64,000 nucleotides of DNA from JAFGOM01 sp964605795 (GCA_964605795.1 CAZSDZ010000007.1:14490-78489); one strand, 5' to 3'. Counted from the stretch's first letter, positions 25,382 through 34,918 are shown. The notes: generated from the sequence alone by a model not told the origin. Numbers and translations: made by a program.

Positions 25382-26608
25382 ATGACAACAACCTTCAATA
25401 TTCTTCTTATTGACCCCGATTCCGTGCTGTATGATCTCGTCTCTGAGTGTGTTGCAGATCTTAATTCTATTTCGCTCTCGGTGGTGATGAACGGGGATGA
25501 GGGATTTCAGATAATGAAGGCAGGTTCGTTTCATGCGCTGATAACTGATTACAGTCTGTCAGATATCTATGCACCGGAATTTTCCCACCTGCTCAAGACT
25601 TCAGGTATCATGATCCCGCACATTGTCCTTACCGCAGAAGAAGGTGAGGATAAGGTTATCCACGCATTAAACGAGGGTATCCGTTACTATGTGAAGATTA
25701 CTGGTAAGGGTTACAAAAAAGAGCTTGCAGGGAGGATAAAAAGTCTCATCGATGGTGAGATCGCTGAAGATACCGCAAAGAAAAGTGAGGAACATTACCG
25801 GTATATTGCTGATCATGCCTCAAATATCATGGCAATCAGGACAGATGATACCTATTTCTACCTCAACCCGGCTGGTCTGGAGTACTGTGGTCTCTCGGAT
25901 CCCGAACGGTTTTCAGAATGTCTTCTCTGGAATGAGGATGCTTCCCATACCCGGGACGGGCAGGTAGCCGCTATCAGGTATCTGCCAGCGGAACTTCATA
26001 TACCGGGAAAGGATGCACAGCAGGTACGCGTTGCCGTAATTCCCGTGGTATACCGGAGAGAAGAAGCAGATTTCATCATTATCTGCAGCCCGGAGAAGAA
26101 GATAGAGAAAAAGAGCCTTCCTGCAGAAATAACCGAAGAATTACTGGCCGATATCACCAGCAAAGATGAAGGGATACGGAAGCGGGCATCGGATATGTTT
26201 GCTCGGATGGGAAGGGAAGCGGTGCAGCCACTTTTCGAGGTGATGCGTTCTCTTTGTATCGATGATATGTTTGTGAAGATGAGTGTGGAGCAGACGATTG
26301 CAGAGACGCTCGGAAAACTGGGAGATTCGGCTGTTGATGATCTCTCTGATGCAGCACAGTTCGATCCTGACTGGAATATCAGGTCTGCAGCAATCGATGC
26401 GCTGGCAACGATAGGAGATAGAAAGGCGCTTGGTATCATTGCCCAGGCACTCGAATCAGATGAAGACTGGAACGTACGGGCGGGAGCTGCTGAGGCTCTT
26501 GGAAAACTGGGCGACCCTGCAGCGATACCCTACCTTACTGCAGCAGCTGCAGAAGACAGCAATGACATGGTCAAGATGTATGCACAGGAAGCGCTCAGCT
26601 CTCTTTAA
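25382..26608 (+). CDS. Receiver-PAS-HEAT repeat protein
   Basis: 408 residues in three parts. Residues 1-122 form a response-regulator receiver with acidic pocket D11/D13, phospho-acceptor D56 (ITDYSL), T84 and a Lys near 105, so phosphorylation looks possible. Residues about 135-245 form a PAS-like domain (YRYIADHASNIMAIRTDD, FYLNPAGLEYCGLSD). Residues about 255-408 are PBS-lyase type HEAT repeats (DWNVRAGAAEALGKLGDPAAIPYL). HEAT repeats are a protein-binding output, so the protein probably switches a partner interaction rather than transcription. No kinase gene is adjacent. Confidence 0.85.
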   Translation: MTTTFNILLIDPDSVLYDLVSECVADLNSISLSVVMNGDEGFQIMKAGSFHALITDYSLSDIYAPEFSHLLKTSGIMIPHIVLTAEEGEDKVIHALNEGIRYYVKITGKGYKKELAGRIKSLIDGEIAEDTAKKSEEHYRYIADHASNIMAIRTDDTYFYLNPAGLEYCGLSDPERFSECLLWNEDASHTRDGQVAAIRYLPAELHIPGKDAQQVRVAVIPVVYRREEADFIIICSPEKKIEKKSLPAEITEELLADITSKDEGIRKRASDMFARMGREAVQPLFEVMRSLCIDDMFVKMSVEQTIAETLGKLGDSAVDDLSDAAQFDPDWNIRSAAIDALATIGDRKALGIIAQALESDEDWNVRAGAAEALGKLGDPAAIPYLTAAAAEDSNDMVKMYAQEALSSL

Positions 26609-26639
26609 ATTGGTTTGTGGTATAAATACCAGGTGATAT

Positions 26640-27623
26640 ATGGATACCGATGGATTTTCTCTTCATCATATTGCATTAAAAACAAGTAACCCGGAGAAGG
26701 TTATTGCTTTTTACTCAAACATTCTTGGACTTTTTCACTCAGAATCGGTTGATATACAGAAGCGGTGTCCCAAAAAGAGGGATGATCCCTCGCCATACCC
26801 CCGTGCATCCAAAAATCTTCTGGGAAATGTCAGGGAACGGCTCTTTTCCGGCTATTTTATAAAACAACTCAAAGTCTCCCTTGCCGGAACCGGGAAAGAT
26901 GAGTATGAACTTTCGTTTGTTTCAGAGATTGATGAGACAACCGGAAAGGGAGTGCCTGCTTCAGGGAACAGTATCTTCGGGCTTGGATTTCTTCTCAAGG
27001 ATGATATTGATCCCGAGATCCTCGCATGGGATCTCGAGATTGCAGGGATTCCATTCACCCTTGGAGATCCGTACTCATGCGATCTCTCTGGCAATGGTGG
27101 GAATACCCCCTACTCTCTGTTTATTACGGATCCTGATGGCAGAATTGTTGAGTTAATTCCAAATTCTCATCAGAGTTCCTGTGTCAGGGAAGAACCACTT
27201 GCAGAATCACGATCAGGTATCCCGCTGGTGTCAGAATTATCCCATGTTATGATCTTTGTATCAGATCCGGCTACAAGCTCCCGGTTTTATGAGATAAATT
27301 TTGGACTGAAAATCGGTACTACATCTGATACAAAAACCGGACTGGACATGATATGTGTCAGCATGAAAGATGCCGGGTCGCACATCAGGCTTATCCTTGT
27401 GCAGACTCGTGACGAGGAGGGTTGTGTAATCCCAGCAGGTGGTGATGGGATCGATCATATCGGATGTACCGGTACCGTTCTATCTTCTGCAGAACTTTGT
27501 ACCGACTCGGGTTGTACAATCGTATCACAAAGAATAGATGGGGAAGCAGATACAAGGACTCGAAAGGCAGGATATTGTAAGGATCCTGATGGATATATCC
27601 TCGAGATCTGCAGCCTGACCTGA
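26640..27623 (+). CDS. Two-domain VOC (glyoxalase/extradiol dioxygenase fold) protein
   Basis: 327 residues with two vicinal-oxygen-chelate modules. The first (about 7-180) opens SLHHIALKTSNPEKVIAFY; the second (about 200-327) opens LSHVMIFVSDPATSSRFY and ends DPDGYILEICS. Possible metal ligands are H9/H10, the His in GIDHIG and the Glu in ILEIC, the arrangement used by dioxygenases of the MhqO/PcpA type. The organism is a strict anaerobe, so oxygen-dependent ring cleavage is unlikely; an isomerase, lyase or resistance role fits better. It lies 31 bases after the receiver-PAS-HEAT gene, possibly co-transcribed. Confidence 0.75.
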   Translation: MDTDGFSLHHIALKTSNPEKVIAFYSNILGLFHSESVDIQKRCPKKRDDPSPYPRASKNLLGNVRERLFSGYFIKQLKVSLAGTGKDEYELSFVSEIDETTGKGVPASGNSIFGLGFLLKDDIDPEILAWDLEIAGIPFTLGDPYSCDLSGNGGNTPYSLFITDPDGRIVELIPNSHQSSCVREEPLAESRSGIPLVSELSHVMIFVSDPATSSRFYEINFGLKIGTTSDTKTGLDMICVSMKDAGSHIRLILVQTRDEEGCVIPAGGDGIDHIGCTGTVLSSAELCTDSGCTIVSQRIDGEADTRTRKAGYCKDPDGYILEICSLT

Positions 27624-27631
27624 AGGGTTCA

Positions 27632-27853
27632 TTATTCCTTATTATCCAGATCAAGAAGGCTTTTCTCTTCCATCTGCCGTTTTCGTTTCAATTTTTCTAT
27701 CGTGAGTGCATCAGGCATCTCGGTGCTCTTTTCACGCCATCCCAGAAGTATTATCGCCATAAGGCCGATAAGAATGATGATTCCTGCAATCGGATGCAGC
27801 AGGAGTGACAAAAGCCCGATGATGAGGATAACAACCAGCATCCACACCTTCAT
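27632..27853 (-). CDS. Small membrane protein
   Basis: 73 residues, not recognised. Two hydrophobic stretches (about 4-20 and 23-42) form a hairpin, followed by a charged Lys/Glu-rich cytoplasmic tail (EKLKRKRQMEEKS). The frame converges with the VOC gene, with 8 bases between the stops. Composition and lack of frame competition make it a plausible real gene. Confidence 0.5.
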   Translation of the reverse strand: MKVWMLVVILIIGLLSLLLHPIAGIIILIGLMAIILLGWREKSTEMPDALTIEKLKRKRQMEEKSLLDLDNKE

Positions 27854-27942
27854 AAATGTACGATATGTCTCTTTGCTTATGAATCTTTTTCATCTGCCTC
27901 TCTCCTGGTAATGGTTTAGTATCCGGATGTGCAATACCATCT

Positions 27943-29631
27943 ATGGGATCCTGTATGAGTCAGGCCAGGGGGATGAAGAAGGCAGATATTGCGTTTCATA
28001 ATGCTGTTGTGTTCAACCCCGTAACCGGTTCATGGGAAGAGACCGGTTTTGCGGTAGCTGACGGGATAATCATCGGGACCGGAAGGTACCGTGCAGAAAA
28101 AGAGGTTGATCTCTCAGGTGCCCGGGTAATTCCCGGTCTTATCGATTCCCATGTTCATATCGAGAGTTCGTTGCTTTCTCCTCCTGAATATGCACGGTTG
28201 GTCAGTCGGCATGGAACAACGACGGTGATTGCAGATCCGCATGAGATTGCCAACACCTGCGGATCTGCCGGTATCGATTACATGATAGCGGCATCAGAAT
28301 CCCTGCCGGTTGATATCTTCTTTCTCTTTCCATCCTGCGTTCCGGCAACGCCGCTTGATGAGTCTGCAGAGGTTCTTTCGCGATCCCGAATGGAGCCATA
28401 TGTGTCGCATCCGCGTGTAATAGGGCTTGGCGAGATGATGAATGTCCCCGGGGTTCTGACCGGGGATCCGGAGGTTATGGAGAAACTTACTCTCTGGGAT
28501 ACGAGGGATGGACATGCACCGGGCTTAACCGGTATGGATCTGAATGCGTACCTGTGTGCCGGCATTCAGAGTGATCATGAGACGACAGATCTTGCAGAAG
28601 GCCGTGAAAAACTAGAGAAGGGAATGTTCCTCTACCTTAGGGAAGGGTCCACTGAAAAGAATGTAAGAACCCTGGTACCGTTGGTTACCCCATTTTCAGT
28701 CGGTCGGACTTCTTTTTGCACTGATGACCGGCATGTTGATACCCTGATGCAGGACGGGCATATCGATGATTGTATCAGGCGTGCGATTGCAGCAGGTCTG
28801 GAGCCTGAACTGGCGATCCGGGTGGGCACATTATCGGCAGCAGAACGGTTTCGCCTGACAGACCGGGGAGCGCTGCTGCCCGGACGTCGAGCCGATTTTT
28901 GTATTATGGATGAATCCGATACCTTTGCAGTGAAACAGGTATACAAGGACGGGTTCCTGGTAGGGGATGCTCTCTTCTCTTTAAAACCAGTATCCATACC
29001 CCACTACCCGTTCAGGAAAACGATACCTTCCCTGCAGGATCTGATGATCCATGGGCACGGAATGGCACGGGTTATCGAGATCGTTGTAGACCAGATAATC
29101 ACGAAAGAAGTATTCTGTCCTGTCAAATCAGAATCAATCCCTGATCTCTCCCGGGATATCCTTAAGGTTGCCATAGCCTCGCGCTATCATGAAACGAAGG
29201 TAGGTATCGGGTATGTATCCGGGTTTTCCATCAAACATGGTGCGATCGCCTCCAGTATCTCGCATGATTCTCACCACATCATCGCGGTTGGAACGAGTGA
29301 TCATCTCATCAGGGATGCAATGGCAGAGGTAATCAGGCATCGCGGTGCAATGACTGCCCTGATTGACGGGAAGGTACAGACACTTCCGCTGCCAATTGCA
29401 GGACTGATGGCTGATCGGTCTTACCAGGAAGTGTGCGAGGATCTTGCCCGGTTCTCTGTAGTGCTGGAAGAGATGGGATCGATACCAAACCCCTTTATGT
29501 ATCTCTCGTTCCTCGCGCTCACGGTCATCCCGGAGATCCGGATAACACCGGATGGTCTCTTTGATGTGATAAAAAGAGTGTATGTTCCTGTTTTTGAGAA
29601 TAAAACAGCGGTGTCTGGTTCAGATATCTGA
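27943..29631 (+). CDS. ade: Adenine deaminase
   Basis: 562 residues, the right length for the Ade amidohydrolase family. It hydrolyses adenine to hypoxanthine and ammonia for purine salvage. The metal motif is GLIDSHVHIESS (H70, H72), and the following TTVIADPHEIANTCG is diagnostic of this family. FCTDDRHVD supplies further ligands, and GFSIKHGAIASSISHDSHH is the C-terminal signature. In-frame ATGs at 27955 and 27973 (the latter right behind GGGGG) are alternative starts. It stands alone; a secreted TPR gene follows. Confidence 0.95.
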   Translation: MGSCMSQARGMKKADIAFHNAVVFNPVTGSWEETGFAVADGIIIGTGRYRAEKEVDLSGARVIPGLIDSHVHIESSLLSPPEYARLVSRHGTTTVIADPHEIANTCGSAGIDYMIAASESLPVDIFFLFPSCVPATPLDESAEVLSRSRMEPYVSHPRVIGLGEMMNVPGVLTGDPEVMEKLTLWDTRDGHAPGLTGMDLNAYLCAGIQSDHETTDLAEGREKLEKGMFLYLREGSTEKNVRTLVPLVTPFSVGRTSFCTDDRHVDTLMQDGHIDDCIRRAIAAGLEPELAIRVGTLSAAERFRLTDRGALLPGRRADFCIMDESDTFAVKQVYKDGFLVGDALFSLKPVSIPHYPFRKTIPSLQDLMIHGHGMARVIEIVVDQIITKEVFCPVKSESIPDLSRDILKVAIASRYHETKVGIGYVSGFSIKHGAIASSISHDSHHIIAVGTSDHLIRDAMAEVIRHRGAMTALIDGKVQTLPLPIAGLMADRSYQEVCEDLARFSVVLEEMGSIPNPFMYLSFLALTVIPEIRITPDGLFDVIKRVYVPVFENKTAVSGSDI

Positions 29632-29682
29632 AACGATCATCTATCCCATACCCTCTTTGGTTTTTTCATCCAACGAATAGGT

Positions 29683-30348
29683 ATGAGATCGATCATGCTT
29701 TTTATCGGGACGGTGTTACTTCTCTTCTCCGTTCTTTCCTTTGTATCGGCAGATGTTTCCGATTATACTCCTGCAGAACAGGAATATGTCGCAGGAAACG
29801 GCTATTTCCTGATGGGTGACCTTATCCAGGCAGAACGTGCGTATGTGAATGCGACGCGTCTCTCCCCTTCTCTTTCAGAGGCCTGGAACAACCTTGGCAT
29901 TGTCAGAAAGAAACTTGGGAACTACCAGGGATCAATAGATGCATACCGGCAAGCCCTCTCCCTTACTCCAAAAGATGAAGCTACCTGGTATAATTATGGT
30001 CTTGTGCTCGATGCGCTCTCCCGGTATAATGAGAGTGTACAGGCATACCAAAAGACAGTATCACTCAACCCAAATATGACTCCTGCCTGGTTTAACCTGA
30101 CTGAATCGTTATTACGATGCGGAGATACGACCGGTGCTGCCCATGCATACGAACAGGCACAAGCCCTTGATCCTCTCTATGCTGCAAACTGGTCATTCCC
30201 GGACGGTGCCGGTTCCTTCCCGGATCGTGTTGATATGCCTGGTACGTCGCTATTGGAAGAGACAGAAGCTGCAAAGACTCCCCTGTCCCCGTACATCGTT
30301 TTGGTCGCAGGATTATGTGCAGGCATGGCAGTTTTGAAACGGAAATAA
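29683..30348 (+). CDS. Exported TPR protein with C-terminal membrane anchor
   Basis: 221 residues. Signal peptide of about 23 residues ending in SFVSA, then three or four TPR units (SEAWNNLGIVRKKLGNYQ, EATWYNYGLVLDALSRYN, TPAWFNLTESLLRCGD), then a short linker and a C-terminal helix (about 203-218) followed by KRK. The protein should be anchored with the TPR block outside the cell. It presents a protein-binding surface; partner unknown. AGGT lies just before the ATG. Confidence 0.8.
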   Translation: MRSIMLFIGTVLLLFSVLSFVSADVSDYTPAEQEYVAGNGYFLMGDLIQAERAYVNATRLSPSLSEAWNNLGIVRKKLGNYQGSIDAYRQALSLTPKDEATWYNYGLVLDALSRYNESVQAYQKTVSLNPNMTPAWFNLTESLLRCGDTTGAAHAYEQAQALDPLYAANWSFPDGAGSFPDRVDMPGTSLLEETEAAKTPLSPYIVLVAGLCAGMAVLKRK

Positions 30349-30356
30349 GAAGATTT

Positions 30357-31466
30357 TTATTGTCTTCTTACGAGGATTGCCATTGCACCAATGATGGCAA
30401 GGCATATGGAAAGTAAGGGAAGAGGTGAAGCCTGCGTTGGGGGGGTTGTGACATCCCGGGATTTCGGTGTCCAGGCCGGCAGTGTATGAGGTGGTGGTAT
30501 CGTTGTCTTCGCAACAAGCGTTGCCAGTACTTCCGGAGTTTTTATCGGTGTCGGCTCTGGTGTTGGGGTTACCTCTGGTGTCGGTGTCAGGTCAGATGTC
30601 GATGAGACATTATTTCCTGGACTCTCTTCTTCTGATTCATCTTCTCCTCCTGTTTTGCCTGCGATAACAGGAGAATCATTTTCCTCGTCTTTTTTGCTCT
30701 CATCAGGGCTATTTGTTGGTTCCGGGGTTGTATCGGCAGGGTTTTTATCCTGCAGAATGAATGTCTGTAGTTCTGTTCGGGTCATCCCGTCTGCAGGAGC
30801 CTGTTCATCGATCCCGTTCACGTTGGTGTGTGCCCTGATGGTGTAGGTTCCATCAGGATAATCAGGAAGTCCGGTGTCCCATACCACTCCCGTTGAGAAG
30901 GGATCATAATACGCGAGAATGTTCTCTAATGCATAAGTATCGTCTTGAGATGGTTTGAGTTCGGTATATTCAATCCCGTCAGGGCCGGTTACTATGATAG
31001 TGACCGGGACCGAGTTGCTGGTAGGCCGGTTTGCTATCGCTGTTATCAGGTTCGATTTTATCGAGAAGGTGATGAGACTTCCCCGTTTTATCCAGTCTTT
31101 CTCCCAGTCCCAGCCACTCTCCTGGACCTCAAGGGAAAAGGAGGGCTCTTCCACGGTAAATGCCAGGTTCTTCCCTTCAAGTGTGTACCATGATCCGGTT
31201 TTTCCCTCAAATACCTGGTAACTGACATCGAATCTTTTATTGTCCATTACTTTGTATCGTTCATGGGGCATCCCTGATGGTGAACCTCCGCTCCACCAGG
31301 CAATCTCTGTTCCGGTACTGACCGCCGTCTGAGAGAGATCCAGCCCCTTCTCACCGAGAAAGATAGTCCCCTCTCTCGGTATCACATTGGTTGCAGCCTG
31401 ACAATATGTACTCCCGGCCAGGATTACAAATAGCACAATACTAAAATACCAGAGTCTCAGCCTCAT
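30357..31466 (-). CDS. Anchored surface protein, DUF3821-like
   Basis: 369 residues from ATG 31466 (the frame is open to 31517, but the signal peptide MRLRLWYFSIVLFVILAG starts here). The N-terminal domain of about 220 residues resembles the DUF3821 family of Methanomicrobiales surface proteins (VIPREGTIFLGEKGLDLS, EIAWWSGGSP, GSWYTLEG). A low-complexity, acidic and Thr/Pro-rich linker follows (PTPEVTPTPEPTP), like glycosylated stalks of S-layer-type proteins, then a C-terminal helix ending RRQ. It is probably an S-layer-associated or adhesive protein. Its 3' end nearly touches the convergent TPR gene. Confidence 0.75.
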   Translation of the reverse strand: MRLRLWYFSIVLFVILAGSTYCQAATNVIPREGTIFLGEKGLDLSQTAVSTGTEIAWWSGGSPSGMPHERYKVMDNKRFDVSYQVFEGKTGSWYTLEGKNLAFTVEEPSFSLEVQESGWDWEKDWIKRGSLITFSIKSNLITAIANRPTSNSVPVTIIVTGPDGIEYTELKPSQDDTYALENILAYYDPFSTGVVWDTGLPDYPDGTYTIRAHTNVNGIDEQAPADGMTRTELQTFILQDKNPADTTPEPTNSPDESKKDEENDSPVIAGKTGGEDESEEESPGNNVSSTSDLTPTPEVTPTPEPTPIKTPEVLATLVAKTTIPPPHTLPAWTPKSRDVTTPPTQASPLPLLSICLAIIGAMAILVRRQ

Positions 31467-31663
31467 AGTTCTCGTAAAGTGTGATATCCGTGTGAGAATA
31501 AAAGTATTGCATGGCACGGGATCCCATGATTGAATTACTCTTGTACATCAGTAGAAATCGTGGATTTTAAAAACAGGTTTGTTTCGTTCTCGATGAGCAG
31601 TATGGTTGGAAAAGACCGGTATGTCTATCTGGTTTTAGTACAAAGGAAGTAACAGTTTATACG

Positions 31664-31861
31664 ATGGAGATGCAAGACGGTATGACTGAAAAAGACATCC
31701 CCTTTGATCTTGGTTCCGTGATTAAGATACTCGTGTTCCTGATAGCTGTTGCCGGTATTCTTTTCCTTGTTGTGAAAGGAATTGTGCAATTTTTTATCCC
31801 TCCTGCCACCAATGAGGGGGAATCTGATATTATCGATGCAGAATGGAGAATCAAGGAGTAG
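31664..31861 (+). CDS. Small single-helix membrane protein
   Basis: 65 residues, not recognised. One hydrophobic segment (about 18-46) lies between a short acidic head and an acidic tail (GESDIIDAEWRIKE). The Met at codon 7 (MTEKDIP) could also be the start. It is followed by another small membrane protein 77 bases on, but nothing links them functionally. Confidence 0.45.
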   Translation: MEMQDGMTEKDIPFDLGSVIKILVFLIAVAGILFLVVKGIVQFFIPPATNEGESDIIDAEWRIKE

Positions 31862-31938
31862 GTGTGAAAATCCCGTTTGTACATAGTAGTATTCCCCTTC
31901 TAATTACCTGACCTACTGATATCTTTAATCCGATTATA

Positions 31939-32148
31939 ATGTCATCTATTTTTTTTGATCACCGAAAAGAAACTCTTCTCCTCTTTGGTATTGTTCTTCT
32001 CTCCTTGTATCTCGGTGATCGGATTGGGCAGTGGTACGGAGATCGTATTATCACGGTCTTTGCGACATTTGGTCTTGTTCTCCTGATGTATGGTGCGGCG
32101 ACAATTCTTGTCAGGATCTTTCGAAGGAGTTGCACAGGTCTGTCATGA
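31939..32148 (+). CDS. Small two-helix membrane protein
   Basis: 69 residues, not recognised. Two hydrophobic segments (about 11-28 and 36-61) with a charged turn (GDRIGQWYGDRI) and a basic C-terminus. No Shine-Dalgarno; a TTTAAT/TTATAA-like region lies directly upstream, so a leaderless transcript is possible. Confidence 0.45.
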   Translation: MSSIFFDHRKETLLLFGIVLLSLYLGDRIGQWYGDRIITVFATFGLVLLMYGAATILVRIFRRSCTGLS

Positions 32149-32193
32149 TAGAGGGAACGCCAGAAACAGCTCTATTTGGTGAGACTTAATTTT

Positions 32194-32952
32194 TCACTGG
32201 AAAGATATGCCGGGAAACACCAGGAATAATACTGCCACGATAACGGGCTGGTGGAGCAGATAGATGAGAAGCGAGTGCTTCCCCAGATATGCAAGGAAAG
32301 GTGGAATGCTTGCCTGGTTAAAAAAACGGGTTCTTTCTTTCCATCTGCGGTTGCCCTCCGGGTACAGGATGGATCCAACTGCCATCCCCAAAAGGAAGAT
32401 CCCGAGCCAGGGAAAGAGTGGAACATAATCAACCGAGAAGAAGGTGGCGGGATGTATCCCTGTTGGGATAAGCCAGAATGGTCCGGAAAGACTGGTAACA
32501 AGGGGTGTCAGAAGAATGATCCCTCCTCCGATGAGAGCATTATACTCCTTAAAGCCGGCAAATAGCGGGATTAGCATGACACAAAAGCCGATTAAATGAA
32601 GGATACCAAAGATTACGTATCCGGATCCCTGCAGAAAGGCGTAGGTACAAACCGTAATTCCCACTCCGAGTATCAAAAGAAAGAACCCCCGTTTCAGAAA
32701 TTTCAGCACGACATCCTGCTTTTTCATCTGTTGTTCTGCCCGCGAGATGCTGATGGTCCCTGATATCCCGGCAATACCAATAAAGAGAACCGCAGTAATC
32801 CTGCCGAGATACAGAAAAAAACCCGATTGAACCGTTTCTACCGGAATAAGTAAGAAGAAAGAGAGGTCAAAGACGATATGGAAGAAGACCATCATGATGA
32901 TGGCTACCCCCCGTGCAGCATCAAGCTCAGGGAACCGTCCGGGTCCTGGCAT
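32194..32952 (-). CDS. DUF1624/heparan-alpha-glucosaminide acetyltransferase-like membrane protein
   Basis: 252 residues with seven or eight helices. The opening R-F-x-E-L-D-A-A-R-G-V-A-I-I-M-M and the following FFHIVFDLSFF are typical of membrane acyltransferases of the DUF1624/HGSNAT and OPG-C type, in which the helix-2 His acts on the acyl donor. The end GKHSLLIYLLHQPVI is also characteristic. It likely acetylates a cell-surface sugar or lipid across the membrane; acceptor unknown. It lies 10 bases downstream of the PH-like/zinc-ribbon gene on the same strand. Confidence 0.8.
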   Translation of the reverse strand: MPGPGRFPELDAARGVAIIMMVFFHIVFDLSFFLLIPVETVQSGFFLYLGRITAVLFIGIAGISGTISISRAEQQMKKQDVVLKFLKRGFFLLILGVGITVCTYAFLQGSGYVIFGILHLIGFCVMLIPLFAGFKEYNALIGGGIILLTPLVTSLSGPFWLIPTGIHPATFFSVDYVPLFPWLGIFLLGMAVGSILYPEGNRRWKERTRFFNQASIPPFLAYLGKHSLLIYLLHQPVIVAVLFLVFPGISFQ

Positions 32953-32962
32953 CTTGATCTGG

Positions 32963-34021
32963 TTATCCCTGCTCTGATCCGCAGGAGGGACAAAATCGTG
33001 CCTTTATCGGGATCTTCACCCCACAGACAAGACATGGACGAAGATCCGCCTCCTGCACGACACTTCGATACTGATAGGATCGCTTCAGCCGATTTTGTCG
33101 AAATTGTGGCTTTTTGACGTGAATAATAAGAGTATCATACTCCCTGACCTGCTCTTTTTCCTGGGGAATCCCGGATATGGTAGAAGATGAGGTATCTGCC
33201 TGATCTCGCTCATCAGGTACCTCAGTTTTTCTTTCACCATTTTTTAAGGGAACCGATACAGGGTTTGATCGCTGTGCCCGCGATCGTTTCAGTTCTTCGC
33301 GGTCAACCTCCTCTCCTGTCTCACCATCAATGATATCTGACTCGTGAATCCTGGGCTCCCGCCTTTTTTCCCGTTTTTTCTCCTGCAGGGGAGGTTTTGC
33401 CACAAGCGTATGCGGTGGTTTCTTGAAGGTTTCAGCTTCCTGGAACGCCTCCTCACTTTTAGTGATATTGTATGTATCCTGATCCGGGATCTGCTCCAGT
33501 ACCGCATCTTTCTTTTTCCCGGGATAGGGTTTTCGTTCCGGCTCCTCTGAAAGATATATTGCATCATCCGCGAGTGCCATCTCATCCTCTCTCTTTGTTT
33601 CCAAAAGGATCTCCCCGAGGGGTTCAGGAAGATGAAGGACCTCCCGCAGTGCCACAAGCCACTCGTAACACTCAGTCTCCCCCCCGATGAGGCCAGGGAA
33701 GAAGAACCGCATCTGCCGCGTATGTTCACCCATAAAGAGCGCTACCAGGAGCGCTGCCCCGGAACCCTCGTGATCAGGATCCAGCTTCACATCACTGATG
33801 GTATGAAGGGCAATCTCCTTTGCGACCCCCCCTTTTTCCGCATAGGTATCGATAAGAACAACCCGCTTATTGGAAAGAATAATGTAAAAAGGATGTTCTT
33901 TAATACGAATCCCGTTGCAGTACCGGATCAGAGCCTCTCCGATGCCAAGAACTGCAAAAGGATTGATGGTATCTGATCCGGCATCAGGGGATTGCGGATT
34001 ATGGTCGTTATTGTTCTCCAT
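32963..34021 (-). CDS. PH-like domain plus C-terminal zinc ribbon protein
   Basis: 352 residues. The N-terminal domain (about 20-135) looks like a bacterial PH/GRAM-type fold (YIILSNKRVVLIDTYAEKGGVAKEIALHTISDV). A long charged, probably disordered middle rich in Lys, Glu and Arg follows (about 150-315). The end is a zinc ribbon, CLVC(G)...CPSCG (about 332-350). PH-like plus zinc-ribbon arrangements occur in archaeal proteins thought to bind membranes or partner proteins. Exact function unknown. The gene sits 22 bases past the sucD stop, so it may be the tail of the citric-acid-cycle operon. Confidence 0.65.
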   Translation of the reverse strand: MENNNDHNPQSPDAGSDTINPFAVLGIGEALIRYCNGIRIKEHPFYIILSNKRVVLIDTYAEKGGVAKEIALHTISDVKLDPDHEGSGAALLVALFMGEHTRQMRFFFPGLIGGETECYEWLVALREVLHLPEPLGEILLETKREDEMALADDAIYLSEEPERKPYPGKKKDAVLEQIPDQDTYNITKSEEAFQEAETFKKPPHTLVAKPPLQEKKREKRREPRIHESDIIDGETGEEVDREELKRSRAQRSNPVSVPLKNGERKTEVPDERDQADTSSSTISGIPQEKEQVREYDTLIIHVKKPQFRQNRLKRSYQYRSVVQEADLRPCLVCGVKIPIKARFCPSCGSEQG

Positions 34022-34042
34022 TACGGGACCTTCGTTCTAAAA

Positions 34043-34918
34043 TTATAGATACTGCTTAACCATGGATGGTATCTCAGAGAGACGGGATGCGACAGGGACA
34101 TCATTCTCCTGCAGACGACGTATTTTCGTTTGGGCATCTCCTTCTCCTCCGGACACAATGGCACCGGCATGCCCCATTCGTTTTTCTGGGGGTGCTGATG
34201 TACCTGCAATAAATGCTACCACTGGGATACCCTTCTCTTCTGCTCTTAGTGCTCCGTCTTCTTCAAGGTTCCCTCCCAGTTCACCGAGCAGAACCACCGC
34301 TTTTGTCAGGGGATCTTCTGAAAATTGATCGATAACATCAACAAACGTCTGCCCGATAACCGGGTCACCGCCGATACCAACTACCGTGCTCTGTCCAATC
34401 CCTGCCCGGGACAGTTCATGTACCACCTCGTAGGTAAGGGTACCACTCCGGGAGATTACTCCCACATTCCCGCGCCGGTACAGGTGGGAGGGCATAATCC
34501 CAAGACTACATTCCCCGGGAGACAGTATCCCCGGGCAGTTCGGACCAATAACCCTGCACCCCTTTGCCCCGGCGTACGCAATGGCACGCATTACATCATG
34601 GACCGGGATATGTTCTGTTACCGCTACCACGAGTTCTATCCCGGCATCTGCCGCTTCCATGATAGAATCCCCGGCAGCTGGTCCGGGTACAAAAAGAACC
34701 GCAGTACTGGCCTCGTGATTATCCATTGCATCGAAAACCGATGAGTAGACCGGAATATCATGCACAAAAGATCCCCCTTTCCCAGGTGTCACCCCGGCTA
34801 CGACACCCGTCCCCCCAACTGATTTGGCATACTGGTTCATCAGCTGGATATGGAAAGAGCCCTGCCTGCCGGTTGCCCCCTGCACAATAACTCCTGTCGT
34901 TTTGTCAGCATATATCAT
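34043..34918 (-). CDS. sucD: Succinate-CoA ligase alpha subunit
   Basis: 291 residues, full length. With SucC it makes succinyl-CoA from succinate, CoA and ATP (reversible). The CoA site GATGRQG is at 14-20, the active-site phosphohistidine is H250 in KRMGHAGAI, and IGPNCPG is at 124-130. It overlaps sucC by 4 bases (ATGA). In a methanogen with a reductive half-cycle, the direction is towards succinyl-CoA for 2-oxoglutarate synthesis by the adjacent kor genes. Confidence 0.96.
   Translation of the reverse strand: MIYADKTTGVIVQGATGRQGSFHIQLMNQYAKSVGGTGVVAGVTPGKGGSFVHDIPVYSSVFDAMDNHEASTAVLFVPGPAAGDSIMEAADAGIELVVAVTEHIPVHDVMRAIAYAGAKGCRVIGPNCPGILSPGECSLGIMPSHLYRRGNVGVISRSGTLTYEVVHELSRAGIGQSTVVGIGGDPVIGQTFVDVIDQFSEDPLTKAVVLLGELGGNLEEDGALRAEEKGIPVVAFIAGTSAPPEKRMGHAGAIVSGGEGDAQTKIRRLQENDVPVASRLSEIPSMVKQYL

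Noticed and set aside
26640..27623. Oxygen-dependent extradiol dioxygenase
   Set aside because: The fold fits, but the host appears to be a strict anaerobe; I kept the neutral VOC label.
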